Shown here: piece by piece, positions 1 to 8,390 of the stretch
Numbering within the stretch: position 1 is the first letter of the stretch
Layout of the letters: every line of letters begins with the position of its first letter
DNA from: Microcaldota archaeon
Lineage (GTDB): Archaea > Micrarchaeota > Micrarchaeia > Micrarchaeales > CABMGC01
Direction of reading: 5' to 3'
DNA: 44,595 nt
NCBI GenBank assembly: GCA_028867435.1
Contig: JAGWGI010000009.1
Location: 1-44,595, forward strand
Program-made: the position numbers and the translations under genes
The notes under the pieces: model-generated
What the model was told of the DNA's origin: nothing
The model's database searches: none
Seen by the model: only the letters and a program-made list of their open reading frames with translations

Positions 1-64
1 CGCTGCCATTCTCCTCCATTACGACGTAACTTTTCCATTTTCCAAGGTCTATTGCTATGTTCAT
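1..64 (-). CDS. Possible IS110-family (DEDD) transposase N-terminus, truncated by window edge
   Basis: Reverse-strand reading from the ATG at 64-62 gives MNIAIDLGKWKSYVVMEENGS, resembling the RuvC-like N-terminus (IDL.K.xS..V) of IS110 transposases; only 21 residues visible. Confidence 0.45.
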   Translation of the reverse strand, partial: MNIAIDLGKWKSYVVMEENGS

Positions 65-139
65 TTCTTCACCAATACAACAGCGCACCGCAAACTATTG
101 ACTTATTGCGGTGCTAGGTTGCGAGGATGAGAAATCAAC

Positions 140-595
140 ATGTTATACGACCATCCAATCAGCCTTTTAAACAAGGAAAGCGTAATAGAAGTAAGGGATT
201 CTATGAGCGAAAATATCACTAAAACCGGGACCATATACGACAAGATTAATAAAATCAAGCCCTTGTTCAAGAATAATGAGATTTCCATCAGTTCAGCCAA
301 CCTGAAGCTGCATAGAGCAGAGAACCAAAGGATTGTACTATCTGCAGCAAGCAGCCTGAGCAACGAATTCACAGAAAAGGAGGTTAAAGAAGCAGTGAGT
401 AGGATCATAGACCCACAGGGGGATCTGACCCTAAATAACCTCCAACCAGGTAATTCTGTGGACCACAAGCTTCTGGAAAGGGTTACCAAACTAGAGATAT
501 TCTCTCTTAATCATGACATAAAGGAGACAGCAGAGACGGGGCAGGTGGTTAGCGAGTTCTACAACGAATTCGTAAACTCGTTTCGCTTTGGATAA
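140..595 (+). CDS. Hypothetical protein (151 aa)
   Basis: Open frame with plausible helical, charged composition; no recognised family. Confidence 0.4.
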   Translation: MLYDHPISLLNKESVIEVRDSMSENITKTGTIYDKINKIKPLFKNNEISISSANLKLHRAENQRIVLSAASSLSNEFTEKEVKEAVSRIIDPQGDLTLNNLQPGNSVDHKLLERVTKLEIFSLNHDIKETAETGQVVSEFYNEFVNSFRFG

Positions 596-617
596 AGAAT
601 CCCCCAAACCCTGATAA

Positions 618-840
618 AGGAAGTGGTGTGAAGTGCATTATATTCAAGGCGTACCTGCAGCGGAGTTCACTAAGATCCTAAAGGCATCAGATATGGTCTC
701 ACTGTAAAGTACGCATTCGACAAGGTGGTGACGAACTGCCAGTTCTCAGACCCCACTGTCCTAGTACAACTTTTCGCATACATTGTGAAGCTCAAGCAAG
801 CACTGCTCTTATCTCTGCAAGAGCAACAAGCCCGCTTAGA
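618..840 (+). pseudogene. Possible decayed coding remnant
   Basis: Coding-like fragments in two frames: ...VHYIQGVPAAEFTKILKASDMVSL* then KYAFDKVVTNCQFSDPTVLVQLFAYIVKLKQALLLSLQEQQARLD*. Confidence 0.25.
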
Positions 841-1543
841 CTAGTAGCAGAAGCAGCAGGCTGACGCCCCAACCAGCAAAAGAGCAGGCGAAATTGGAGG
901 TGAACTTGTTGCCAATCTCTTTTTCCTCAAAGTACCCAAGAATTGAATCGACCACGTTTCCCAAAAACCCCGCGCACAGCACAACAAGCAGGTAGACGGG
1001 GTAGCTGGAGTTGCCAAGGAACGCTATTGCTATGAGCAGCGACCCGAGCAGCCCGGCCCCAAAGCCGAATGCAGTTATCCCCCCAGAAGTCCCCTGCTTC
1101 ACCTTCCTGCCAGTCATCAGCATGTAAGGCCTTCCGCCAAGCACTCCAAGCTCGCTGGAGAACTTGTCAGCAGTTATGGCTGCCACACTAGCAACGTATG
1201 ACACGACGATGAAGTAGCTGGGAATTATGCCCGCCGCCAGATTGAAGTGGTAAAAAATAGCTACGAATACTGGAACAATCCCATTGGCAACAACATTGCT
1301 CCAGCTTCGCGAGCGCTGGTACACCCCTATCGCACGCTTCCTGTTCTTTCCTATCCAGGTCACTATCCCAGAAAGCAGCAGGAACCAGAGTATGACCAGC
1401 AAGAAGAAGGCTCCCATCGTCTGCCCTCCGAATACGTAAATTAGTGCCCCAAAGACAACTGCAGCTGCAATCCCTTTCCCATCAAGCGTGAAGAAACTGA
1501 CCATCCAATCATCCATTTCTATGAAATATTCCACTAATACCAA
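836..1543 (-). CDS. DUF92-family integral membrane protein
   Basis: Multi-TM protein with DUF92-like motifs: RSWSNVVANG, AAITADKFSSELGVLGG, QGTSGGITAFG, GNVVDSILGY. Confidence 0.75.
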   Translation of the reverse strand: MVLVEYFIEMDDWMVSFFTLDGKGIAAAVVFGALIYVFGGQTMGAFFLLVILWFLLLSGIVTWIGKNRKRAIGVYQRSRSWSNVVANGIVPVFVAIFYHFNLAAGIIPSYFIVVSYVASVAAITADKFSSELGVLGGRPYMLMTGRKVKQGTSGGITAFGFGAGLLGSLLIAIAFLGNSSYPVYLLVVLCAGFLGNVVDSILGYFEEKEIGNKFTSNFACSFAGWGVSLLLLLLV

Positions 1544-1591
1544 AGATTTTTAAATCTTTAATCCAAGATTATATCACGGGTTCTCTACTGT

Positions 1592-1647
1592 AGGAAGGGT
1601 TTAACTGGTCGCCTTGCCAGTGCGTGCAAACGTACTGGCCTCTTCCT
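1592..1647 (+). ncRNA. Candidate structured RNA or regulatory stem-loop
   Basis: GCCAGTGCGT-GCAA-ACGTACTGGC (1616-1639) forms a 10-bp stem (one G.U) with a GNRA tetraloop, enclosed by AGGAAG (1592-1597)/CTTCCT (1642-1647). Confidence 0.35.
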
Positions 1648-1967
1648 AAGAATTTTTCGCTCACTTGCATAAATTCTATCTATACGAATTCGATTAGAAT
1701 GATTACGCTACCTATATATTCCTTGTGCTGTTCAAGGCGCAGCAAAACGCGCATTCCTATATTGCGGCATCTGCTTATCTGATTTATAGAGCGAAGGGAA
1801 TGGCAGGCAACACGCAGCCTTCCAAAACCCTTGCAGGAAAAAGAGCAAGGAGAACAAGGACACCACCGACACCACCCAGCAGCCAAACCACAAATTTTAG
1901 TGAATTTCGGAAGGTTTAATAGCCCTATTTCCCATTATAAGTTAGAGCATATTCTAATGGGGGTTTA

Positions 1968-2918
1968 ATGGCAAAGGAGGTACGAGTAAAGGAAGTCGAG
2001 GACCTGCCTGGGATCGGGCCCACATCCGCGCAGAAACTCAGGGACGCTGGGTATGACACTCTTGACAAGGTAGCGGCAGCTCTGCCCTCGGAACTCTCTG
2101 ACGCCACAGGACTCTCAACAGAGGTTGCAAAGAAGGCAATAGAGGCGGCAAAGGCCGCAACCACTCTGGTATTTGAGACTGGCACAGAGGCATATGCCAA
2201 GCACAAGGAGCTAGGCAAGATCACCACCGGCTCAAAGGGCTTTGACGAGCTGCTCGGCGGAGGAGCCGAAGCAAAGGCGATAACCGAGGCATACGGCAGG
2301 TTCGCTGCAGGCAAGAGCCAGGTTGGGTTCCAGCTTTCTGTCAATGTCCAACTTCCGGTATCAAAAGGCGGGATGGAGGGCGGTGTGCTCTTCATAGATA
2401 CCGAAGGGACGTTCAGCCCGGACAGGATAGAGAGCATAGCAAAGGCGGCAGGCCTTGATCCAAAGGCAGTGCTAGAGAACATCTTCCTTGTGAGGGCGCT
2501 AAACACCGAACAGCAGGTCTTGGCAGTGGAAAGGGCCGACAAACTAATACGCGAGAAGAACATCAAGCTGATAGTTGTGGATTCGATAACCTCTCTTTTC
2601 AGGGCCGAGTTCCTCGGGAGGGGTACGCTAAACGAGAGGCAGCAGAAGCTCAATGCCCACATCCACAGGCTGCAGATGCTAGCCGATACGCACAGCATTG
2701 CTGTATACATAACAAATCAGGTAATGGACAACCCCGGCATACTCTTCGGCGATCCAACCACCCCGATAGGTGGGAACATACTTGCCCACGCTGCCAAGAC
2801 AAGGCTGTATATGAGAAAGGGAAAAGAGGAGAAGAGGATCGTGAGGCTCGTGGATTCGCCAAGCCAGCCAGAAGGGGAGTGCGTTATCAAGATCACAACA
2901 GAAGGAATCAAGGACTAG
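1968..2918 (+). CDS. radA: DNA repair and recombination protein RadA
   Basis: N-terminal HhH (EDLPGIGPTSAQKL), Walker A-like GRFAAGKSQ, GGVLFIDTEGTF, LIVVDSITSLFR, TNQV. Confidence 0.97.
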   Translation: MAKEVRVKEVEDLPGIGPTSAQKLRDAGYDTLDKVAAALPSELSDATGLSTEVAKKAIEAAKAATTLVFETGTEAYAKHKELGKITTGSKGFDELLGGGAEAKAITEAYGRFAAGKSQVGFQLSVNVQLPVSKGGMEGGVLFIDTEGTFSPDRIESIAKAAGLDPKAVLENIFLVRALNTEQQVLAVERADKLIREKNIKLIVVDSITSLFRAEFLGRGTLNERQQKLNAHIHRLQMLADTHSIAVYITNQVMDNPGILFGDPTTPIGGNILAHAAKTRLYMRKGKEEKRIVRLVDSPSQPEGECVIKITTEGIKD

Positions 2919-2925
2919 TGTTTTA

Positions 2926-3690
2926 ATGCTCATTCTTACAGGCACAGGAGTAAACAACAGGGACATCTCTCAATTAGCTATAGAACAAATCAAGCAGGCA
3001 GACGAGCTGCTGCTTGACCTGTACACAAATCACATCTCCAAAGAGGAGCTCTCCAACCTAAGCATGCTGTGCGCAAAAGAGCCAAAGCTGCTGAGCCGCT
3101 CTGACCTTGAGGAGAACGCAGGGCAGATAGTGGAAAGGGCAAAGAGGGCGAAGATCGCAATACTGGTTTCAGGAGACCCGCTAATAGCAACAACGCACCA
3201 CACGATACTCGACCTTGCTGCCAAGGCGCATGTAGAGTATATGGTTTGCCACTCCTCCTCAATCTTCTCTGCGGCCATCGGGGAGAGCGGGCTTGACATC
3301 TACAAGTTCGGCCCTACCACCACAATAACCTTCTGGAGCGAGAAGTACAGGCCTGTGTCGTTCATAGACGCTATAAAAAAGAACATAGACAACGCTCAGC
3401 ACACCCTTGCGCTCTTCGACTATCACTACGAGGAGCAGCGCAGGATGCGTCTTGGTGAGGCGATAGTGCTGCTTCATGCTGCAGACGAGCAAAGGGGGCA
3501 TGGGTTGATGGACAAGGAGAGAATGTTACTTGTGATGGGCGATATCGGCAAGCAAACACAGCAGATAAAGTACGTTCAGTTAGGGGCAGTGGATAAGGAA
3601 GTTTTAAAAGGGTTTGAGGGCAAGACCCTGTGCATGATAGTTCCTGGGAAGCTTAGCTTCGCCGAGGAGGATGCACTCAAGAGGTTCTGA
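2926..3690 (+). CDS. dph5: Diphthine synthase
   Basis: SAM methyltransferase with VSGDPLIATTH and HSSSIFSAAIGESGLDIYKFG motifs. Confidence 0.93.
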   Translation: MLILTGTGVNNRDISQLAIEQIKQADELLLDLYTNHISKEELSNLSMLCAKEPKLLSRSDLEENAGQIVERAKRAKIAILVSGDPLIATTHHTILDLAAKAHVEYMVCHSSSIFSAAIGESGLDIYKFGPTTTITFWSEKYRPVSFIDAIKKNIDNAQHTLALFDYHYEEQRRMRLGEAIVLLHAADEQRGHGLMDKERMLLVMGDIGKQTQQIKYVQLGAVDKEVLKGFEGKTLCMIVPGKLSFAEEDALKRF

Positions 3691-3691
3691 G

Positions 3692-4720
3692 CTACTTCTT
3701 CCAGTACCTTATCGTGTAGGCAAGTGAACCAAAGCCGAAGAGCTGGACGAACCAGACGTTTGCCACCCTTGAGAAGATCGTTATCACAGACGCCAAATCA
3801 AACCCGACGCCAAAGCTTCCGAAAGTGGCAATCAGGAAGCCGAAGAGCGCAGCGTCGGTTACCCCTAAATTCGCAGGCAATCCTGTCACCATCCCAAGCA
3901 GCGTGGACATGGTGAAGATAAAGACGATCAAGGGGAGATATGCGATGCCCACATGGACTCCGAAGGCGAGCATCACGAAGTAGAGGCTTACCGCATTTAG
4001 GGCCATGGAGGGTACTGTGTATATCATCGAGTAGACATACACCCTCTTGCTCAGCAGCCTGTTATGCCTGAAATACCTATCCCCGAAAGCGAACATCTTT
4101 CTAAAGAACCTCTTTTTTCTGAGCCTGTCACGAAATAGCGAGTAGGCGCGCCGGTTGTAGAGGAATATAAACGGTATGAGCAGGAGCACCGTCAGTATTA
4201 TTGCGACGAGCAAGTACTGCTGCACAATGAACGCCGCGATTATGGCCACAAACGCAAACCCCGCAAAATCGGTAAATATGTCTGCAACTATTGCAGGAAA
4301 GGTCCTGCTGAACCTGGTCCCCGTGATCCTATTTATTGTGTATGACACCACAGCCCTTCCCCATCTGCCAGGGGTGATGTCCATAGAGTACATTGACAGA
4401 TATATCATGAAGTTTTTGGCGCGCGCAAGCCTAACCCCAAGGCTCTTCATGTAAAGCTCCCATTTCGGGAACCTTATAACATACGCGACAAAGACCGCAA
4501 GCAGCGAAAGCGCATAGTAACCCAGGTTTATCGATTTCACTACCAAAACAAAGTTCTCAAGCCCCTCCTTGTATATCGCAAAGCCTGCAATAGCCACGAA
4601 GACCAGAAAGCTGAAGATCAGGATGCCGATAAGTATGCGCTCATAGTTCTTTATCCTGCTCCTGTACTCCGACCTCTTCTTTATGTTGCCAAGCTTCATT
4701 ACTGATCCGTTCCTAGCCAT
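3692..4720 (-). CDS. Lysylphosphatidylglycerol synthase TM-region / UPF0104 membrane protein
   Basis: Multi-TM; GYYALSLLAVFVAYVIRFPKWELYMKSLG ... TPGRWGRAVVSY ... GLPANLGVTDAAL pattern typical of the family. Confidence 0.8.
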   Translation of the reverse strand: MARNGSVMKLGNIKKRSEYRSRIKNYERILIGILIFSFLVFVAIAGFAIYKEGLENFVLVVKSINLGYYALSLLAVFVAYVIRFPKWELYMKSLGVRLARAKNFMIYLSMYSMDITPGRWGRAVVSYTINRITGTRFSRTFPAIVADIFTDFAGFAFVAIIAAFIVQQYLLVAIILTVLLLIPFIFLYNRRAYSLFRDRLRKKRFFRKMFAFGDRYFRHNRLLSKRVYVYSMIYTVPSMALNAVSLYFVMLAFGVHVGIAYLPLIVFIFTMSTLLGMVTGLPANLGVTDAALFGFLIATFGSFGVGFDLASVITIFSRVANVWFVQLFGFGSLAYTIRYWKK

Positions 4721-4724
4721 CTAA

Positions 4725-5753
4725 TCATTTTTGGAAGTCAATTATCCTGCTATTTGCGGATTGCTCGTCTGCGCAGAGCAGCACAACCTTGCTGTGCTCG
4801 TGGTAATCCGTAACCAGATAACCGCACTCTCGGGCAATTTCCTGTGCAAACGCAATCACCTCTTCCTTCTTTGGCATCTGCGTGTACGACAGATGCCTCT
4901 CCTCACCGCGCGCCCCTCCAACAAAAGAGAATCCCTTCACTTCTACGTAGTTGGGCCTTCCGCACATTATCAGCTTTGCATATCCCTTCGCATCAACCAT
5001 GTTGACTCCCTTCACTAGAGTCAGCCTGAAGACCCTGCGGGTCGGAAGCACTGAGAATACATCAAGGAACTTCTGGAAACTTTGCCATGCGCTAAGGGTC
5101 TTCGCCCTTGCGGTATCGGCGTAAATCTGCTCGTTTGGTGCCTGTATCGAGACGTAGAGCTGCGTTGGCATCACGCTTAGCTTTTGCAGCGCTCCAATCA
5201 TCGTTCCATTCGTCACAAGGAAGGTGCTTATCTTCCTGCGGTGGAATGCTTCAAGGAGCTTGCTCATCATGGGGTAGAACATCGGCTCTCCAGTCAGGCT
5301 AAGCGCCACATGTGCAGGGTCGTTTGCCTCTCTCCATCTGCGCAGGTCGGTCTTCGGATTCTCCTTGAAACCGCTCACCAGCCTTCTCTGCTCAGCTATG
5401 AGCCCGTCAACTATCGTGTCTGGGTCGTCCCAGTCCCCCATGGCGTTTAGCTCATTCCAGTTTATCCCAATCTCCTCAGGTATTATGCGCCAGCAGAAGC
5501 TGCATGAGAGGTTGCAGCCTATAGCGGGGGTGCTTTGCATGCACCTCCAGCTCTTGATCCCATAAAACCTACTCTTGTAGCACGTTGCTCCCTCAAGCCT
5601 CATGCTAGATGCCGTGTAGCTGCAGGTCTTTATTGCAGAGTGCCTGCCGACAAAGTGATATCCTTGACCAGACATGATCCCCTTGAGCTTTTCGGGCAGC
5701 CTCGAGCCCTTCTGCAGCTGCCTTGCAATCTGTACACCATCACTATCGCCCAT
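4725..5753 (-). CDS. taw1: tRNA 4-demethylwyosine synthase (radical SAM, Taw1/TYW1-like)
   Basis: CNLSCSFCWR radical SAM motif, SLTGEPMFYP, Taw1-like KGFSFVGG...R. Confidence 0.92.
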   Translation of the reverse strand: MGDSDGVQIARQLQKGSRLPEKLKGIMSGQGYHFVGRHSAIKTCSYTASSMRLEGATCYKSRFYGIKSWRCMQSTPAIGCNLSCSFCWRIIPEEIGINWNELNAMGDWDDPDTIVDGLIAEQRRLVSGFKENPKTDLRRWREANDPAHVALSLTGEPMFYPMMSKLLEAFHRRKISTFLVTNGTMIGALQKLSVMPTQLYVSIQAPNEQIYADTARAKTLSAWQSFQKFLDVFSVLPTRRVFRLTLVKGVNMVDAKGYAKLIMCGRPNYVEVKGFSFVGGARGEERHLSYTQMPKKEEVIAFAQEIARECGYLVTDYHEHSKVVLLCADEQSANSRIIDFQK

Positions 5754-5851
5754 CTGATCACAGCCAGATATACTAATCCGTAAAACATTTTAATTGTTTG
5801 TGAACTTGGCGCTCAATCTATTAATATTCTCGGGCAAATAGCTCTGATTGA

Positions 5852-7003
5852 GTGGATCTGTCATTCTCTCTTGAAAAGAATGCACCCATAGTTACTGACC
5901 AGTCAACAAAAGATCAGCTAAAGAAGGGCTTTTTCGGTTCTAGCAATGGAAGAAAGCTGGTCCTGTTCCCTGAAGAAGCGCTCTACCTAGTTGATGTCAG
6001 GAACGCGCAGTGCACGCTAAAAGGCAAGCCCCTTACCTTCAACGAACTGGCCGGAAGATTCGGCAGAGGCAAGAAGCTGATGGCCAGGTACTTTGCCTAC
6101 AAGGACTGGAGGGATCGCGGCCTAGTCGCAAAGGAGCCTAGCTGGAAGCACCCCAGACCAAACGCGACCTCGACCAAGAAATACCCCTCATCGGCAATAG
6201 TGCTGCCAAAATTCAGCGTGAATGGCATGTTCTTCCCATATGATCTGCTCAGCGTGGTGGATGACAAGGAGAAAGGAAGGAAGCTATACGAAGAGCTCTG
6301 GCTTGGGCAGTACGGAACCTACAAAGCCGCAGACCACGGGCAGCTAAACAAGCTGGATGCATACGAGACCCTTTTCCTGCTCGGCAAGCGCAAGCTTAGG
6401 CTAAAGAACGCAACCAAGAGGACGGTGGCAAGACTCGCCTGCGCAAGAAGGCCCGACTTCCTAAAGCTCTACGAAGTGTACAAGGACTGGAGAGAGCATG
6501 GCTATGTGGTGAAGACCGGATTCAAGTTCGGAACACACTTTAGGGTCTACTTCCCCGGTGCAAAGCCGGTGAAGGATGAGCACTGGGTCCACTCAAGGCA
6601 CGTGATACACGTCTTTCCAAAGGAGTCAAAGTTGCTTATATCCGAATGGGCAAGGGCGATACGCGTAGCACACTCAGTGAGAAAGACCTTCATACTAGCG
6701 ATTCCAGGAAAGGCGAGCGCAAGGAAAATGGGGATAGACTATTTGCTCTACCACCGCAAGGGCGGGGAGACCCAGACCCCTGCAAGCGCGCCGCCCAAAT
6801 ACGCCATGCTCTCGCTGAGCGAGGAGGAGTACATGGGAGGCAGCGAGCTATCTGGTGCGATAAAGGAGGCGCAGCGCATCGGGCTTGGGCTGATCCTTGC
6901 AATCTCAGATCGGGAAACCGCAGTGACATACTACAAGGTAAGGAGAATAGAGCTAAAGAAAAGCAAGCACGACTACTACGAAATAGACTGGATGCAGCCC
7001 TAA
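5852..7003 (+). CDS. endA: tRNA-intron endonuclease, probable three-unit (epsilon-type) architecture
   Basis: 383-aa protein with repeated YxVYKDWRxxGxVVK-type units (FAYKDWRDRGLVAK; YEVYKDWREHGYVVKTGFKFGTHFRVY) and a C-terminal segment HSVRKTFILAI. Confidence 0.85.
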   Translation: MDLSFSLEKNAPIVTDQSTKDQLKKGFFGSSNGRKLVLFPEEALYLVDVRNAQCTLKGKPLTFNELAGRFGRGKKLMARYFAYKDWRDRGLVAKEPSWKHPRPNATSTKKYPSSAIVLPKFSVNGMFFPYDLLSVVDDKEKGRKLYEELWLGQYGTYKAADHGQLNKLDAYETLFLLGKRKLRLKNATKRTVARLACARRPDFLKLYEVYKDWREHGYVVKTGFKFGTHFRVYFPGAKPVKDEHWVHSRHVIHVFPKESKLLISEWARAIRVAHSVRKTFILAIPGKASARKMGIDYLLYHRKGGETQTPASAPPKYAMLSLSEEEYMGGSELSGAIKEAQRIGLGLILAISDRETAVTYYKVRRIELKKSKHDYYEIDWMQP

Positions 7004-7078
7004 GTGGCAAATCCACAGCGTTCCACTAATCTGAAAAACCTTATAAATGTGTAATATGGAGTATACATCGGTGACCAA

Positions 7079-7360
7079 ATGAAGATTTCAGACATATATC
7101 ACATGGATATATACAGCGATGCTGGCCAGTATCTTGGCGACGTTCAGGACGTTATCGTCGATTTGGAAAGAGGGGAGCTTAGCAGGCTCCTTACAGTTCC
7201 TTGGAAGAACGCAAAGGGCGAGGTAAAGGTTGTTTTGAGGCAGAAGAGCATTCTCTACAAGAACGTGAAGAACGTAGGAGATGTGGTTCTGGTTTCATCA
7301 AACCCTGCGGCAAAGCCAGAGGACGTATCCAGAGAAGAAGCAAGCGACCTCTCAAGGTAA
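7079..7360 (+). CDS. PRC-barrel domain protein
   Basis: MKISDIYHMDIYSDAGQYLGDVQDVIVDLERGEL matches PRC-barrel pattern; TATA-like ccttataaatg upstream. Confidence 0.8.
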   Translation: MKISDIYHMDIYSDAGQYLGDVQDVIVDLERGELSRLLTVPWKNAKGEVKVVLRQKSILYKNVKNVGDVVLVSSNPAAKPEDVSREEASDLSR

Positions 7361-7422
7361 GCGCTTTTATTTGTTCGGGGCACAGCCCCATATGTTTAGA
7401 ATCTCGAGCGCAAGCCCTGCAA

Positions 7423-7962
7423 CTACTCCTGGACCGGCTTTGGCAGCCTAACCCCGCGCTGGGAGTTGTAGTTGCCCTGATAGGCGTTCTCCACCCTGCT
7501 TGTCGCCTTTATGAAAACAATGTGCGCAAAGCGAGTCATAGGGCGCAGCCTTATCTTGTACGGCGCATTGTTTATGACCTCAAGGGTTATCGTTCCCTTA
7601 AAACCGGCGTCGATTATGGTTGGTGGCATGGAAAGACCGTGCCTTGCCCAGGTGCTGCGCAGCTCAACAAATCCAACCACATCATCAGGCATGCCGATGA
7701 ACTCGTTGGTTGAAAGAAGCACTTGTTCCTTGCCCTTCACAACTATCTCGCCAACCTCCTTCTCTATCTGGAATGCGCTGCCTATCATATCCTTGTCAGA
7801 AGGGTCCATAACAAAATCCTCTCCCATCTGCTTGTGCCTGCCGATCTCGTCTGCTAGCCTGAAGTCAACACCGTTTTCCCTCACTATGCTCTCGGAGAAC
7901 GGGTCGATGAGCAGTCTTTTGCTAGCTATCATATTCTTCAGGTCAAAGTCGGATAGTATCAT
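7423..7962 (-). CDS. dcd: dCTP deaminase
   Basis: MILSDFDLKNMI, VDFRLADEI, STWARHGLSMPPTIIDAGFKGTITLEVIN. Confidence 0.92.
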   Translation of the reverse strand: MILSDFDLKNMIASKRLLIDPFSESIVRENGVDFRLADEIGRHKQMGEDFVMDPSDKDMIGSAFQIEKEVGEIVVKGKEQVLLSTNEFIGMPDDVVGFVELRSTWARHGLSMPPTIIDAGFKGTITLEVINNAPYKIRLRPMTRFAHIVFIKATSRVENAYQGNYNSQRGVRLPKPVQE

Positions 7963-8026
7963 TTAACCCCCAATCAGAGCAGTATAATAAATTAACGAAC
8001 AATAAAGATTAAAGCCTATCAGTTGC

Positions 8027-8101
8027 GCTCCTATCGTCTAGTCCGGTCAAGGACGCGGGGCTTTCAACCCCGCAACACGGGTTCAAATCCCGTTGGGAGC
8101 A
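8027..8101 (+). tRNA. tRNA-Glu (UUC)
   Basis: Cloverleaf: acceptor GCTCCTA/TGGGAGC, anticodon loop CTTTCAA (TTC), T arm CGGGTTCAAATCCCG; discriminator A at 8101. Confidence 0.95.
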
Positions 8102-8111
8102 TGCTGAACAA
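8098..8111. repeat. Left target-site duplication of casposon (14 bp, AGCATGCTGAACAA)
   Basis: Identical 14-mer at 16617-16630 immediately outside the opposite TIR; first 4 nt are the end of tRNA-Glu. Confidence 0.95.
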
Positions 8112-8160
8112 GGGGTTATATATAACTCGATGAAATGTCCCCCTTCTCTAACATAGTTTT
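8112..8160 (+). repeat. Casposon left terminal inverted repeat
   Basis: GGGGTTATATATAACTCGATGAAATGTCCCCCTTCTCTAACATAGTTTT; 41/49 identical to reverse complement of 16568-16616. Confidence 0.95.
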
Positions 8161-8219
8161 GGCACGTAGAGGGCTATGCTAATCCTTACTTTAGGCTCTC
8201 TTCCTTATGCCTTGCTTAG

Positions 8220-8390
8220 TTATTCTCCCCTCTCTAACTTTTCTACAGTTGCTTTTATGGTTTTATTGATAAGTTTCTCTAATGTAGCCACTTTAAGACT
8301 CACTGAATTGAAGTGATGCTTATAGTCTTCCCAGTCAGCAAACACTTCATCCAGAACCTTTTTTCTTATCTCAGGCATGGGTTTTGTCAT
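8220..8390 (-). CDS. Small protein (56 aa) coupled to polB
   Basis: MTKPMPEIRKKVLDEVFADWEDYKHHFNSVSLKVATLEKLINKTIKATVEKLERGE*; ATG overlaps the polB stop (ATGA). Below the ORF-track length cutoff. Confidence 0.65.
   Translation of the reverse strand: MTKPMPEIRKKVLDEVFADWEDYKHHFNSVSLKVATLEKLINKTIKATVEKLERGE

Noticed and set aside
1725-1919. 64-aa ORF upstream of radA
   Set aside because: Low-complexity, Thr/Pro/Arg-rich end and no recognisable family; probably intergenic.
1925-2710. 261-aa minus-strand ORF antisense to radA
   Set aside because: Serine/alanine/proline-rich shadow ORF entirely opposite a clear RadA.
6646-7029. 127-aa plus-strand ORF in alternative frame of the tRNA endonuclease
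   Set aside because: Overlaps a well-supported CDS in another frame; composition not protein-like.
7511-7966. 151-aa plus-strand ORF opposite dCTP deaminase
   Set aside because: Shadow ORF; the minus strand encodes a recognisable dCTP deaminase.
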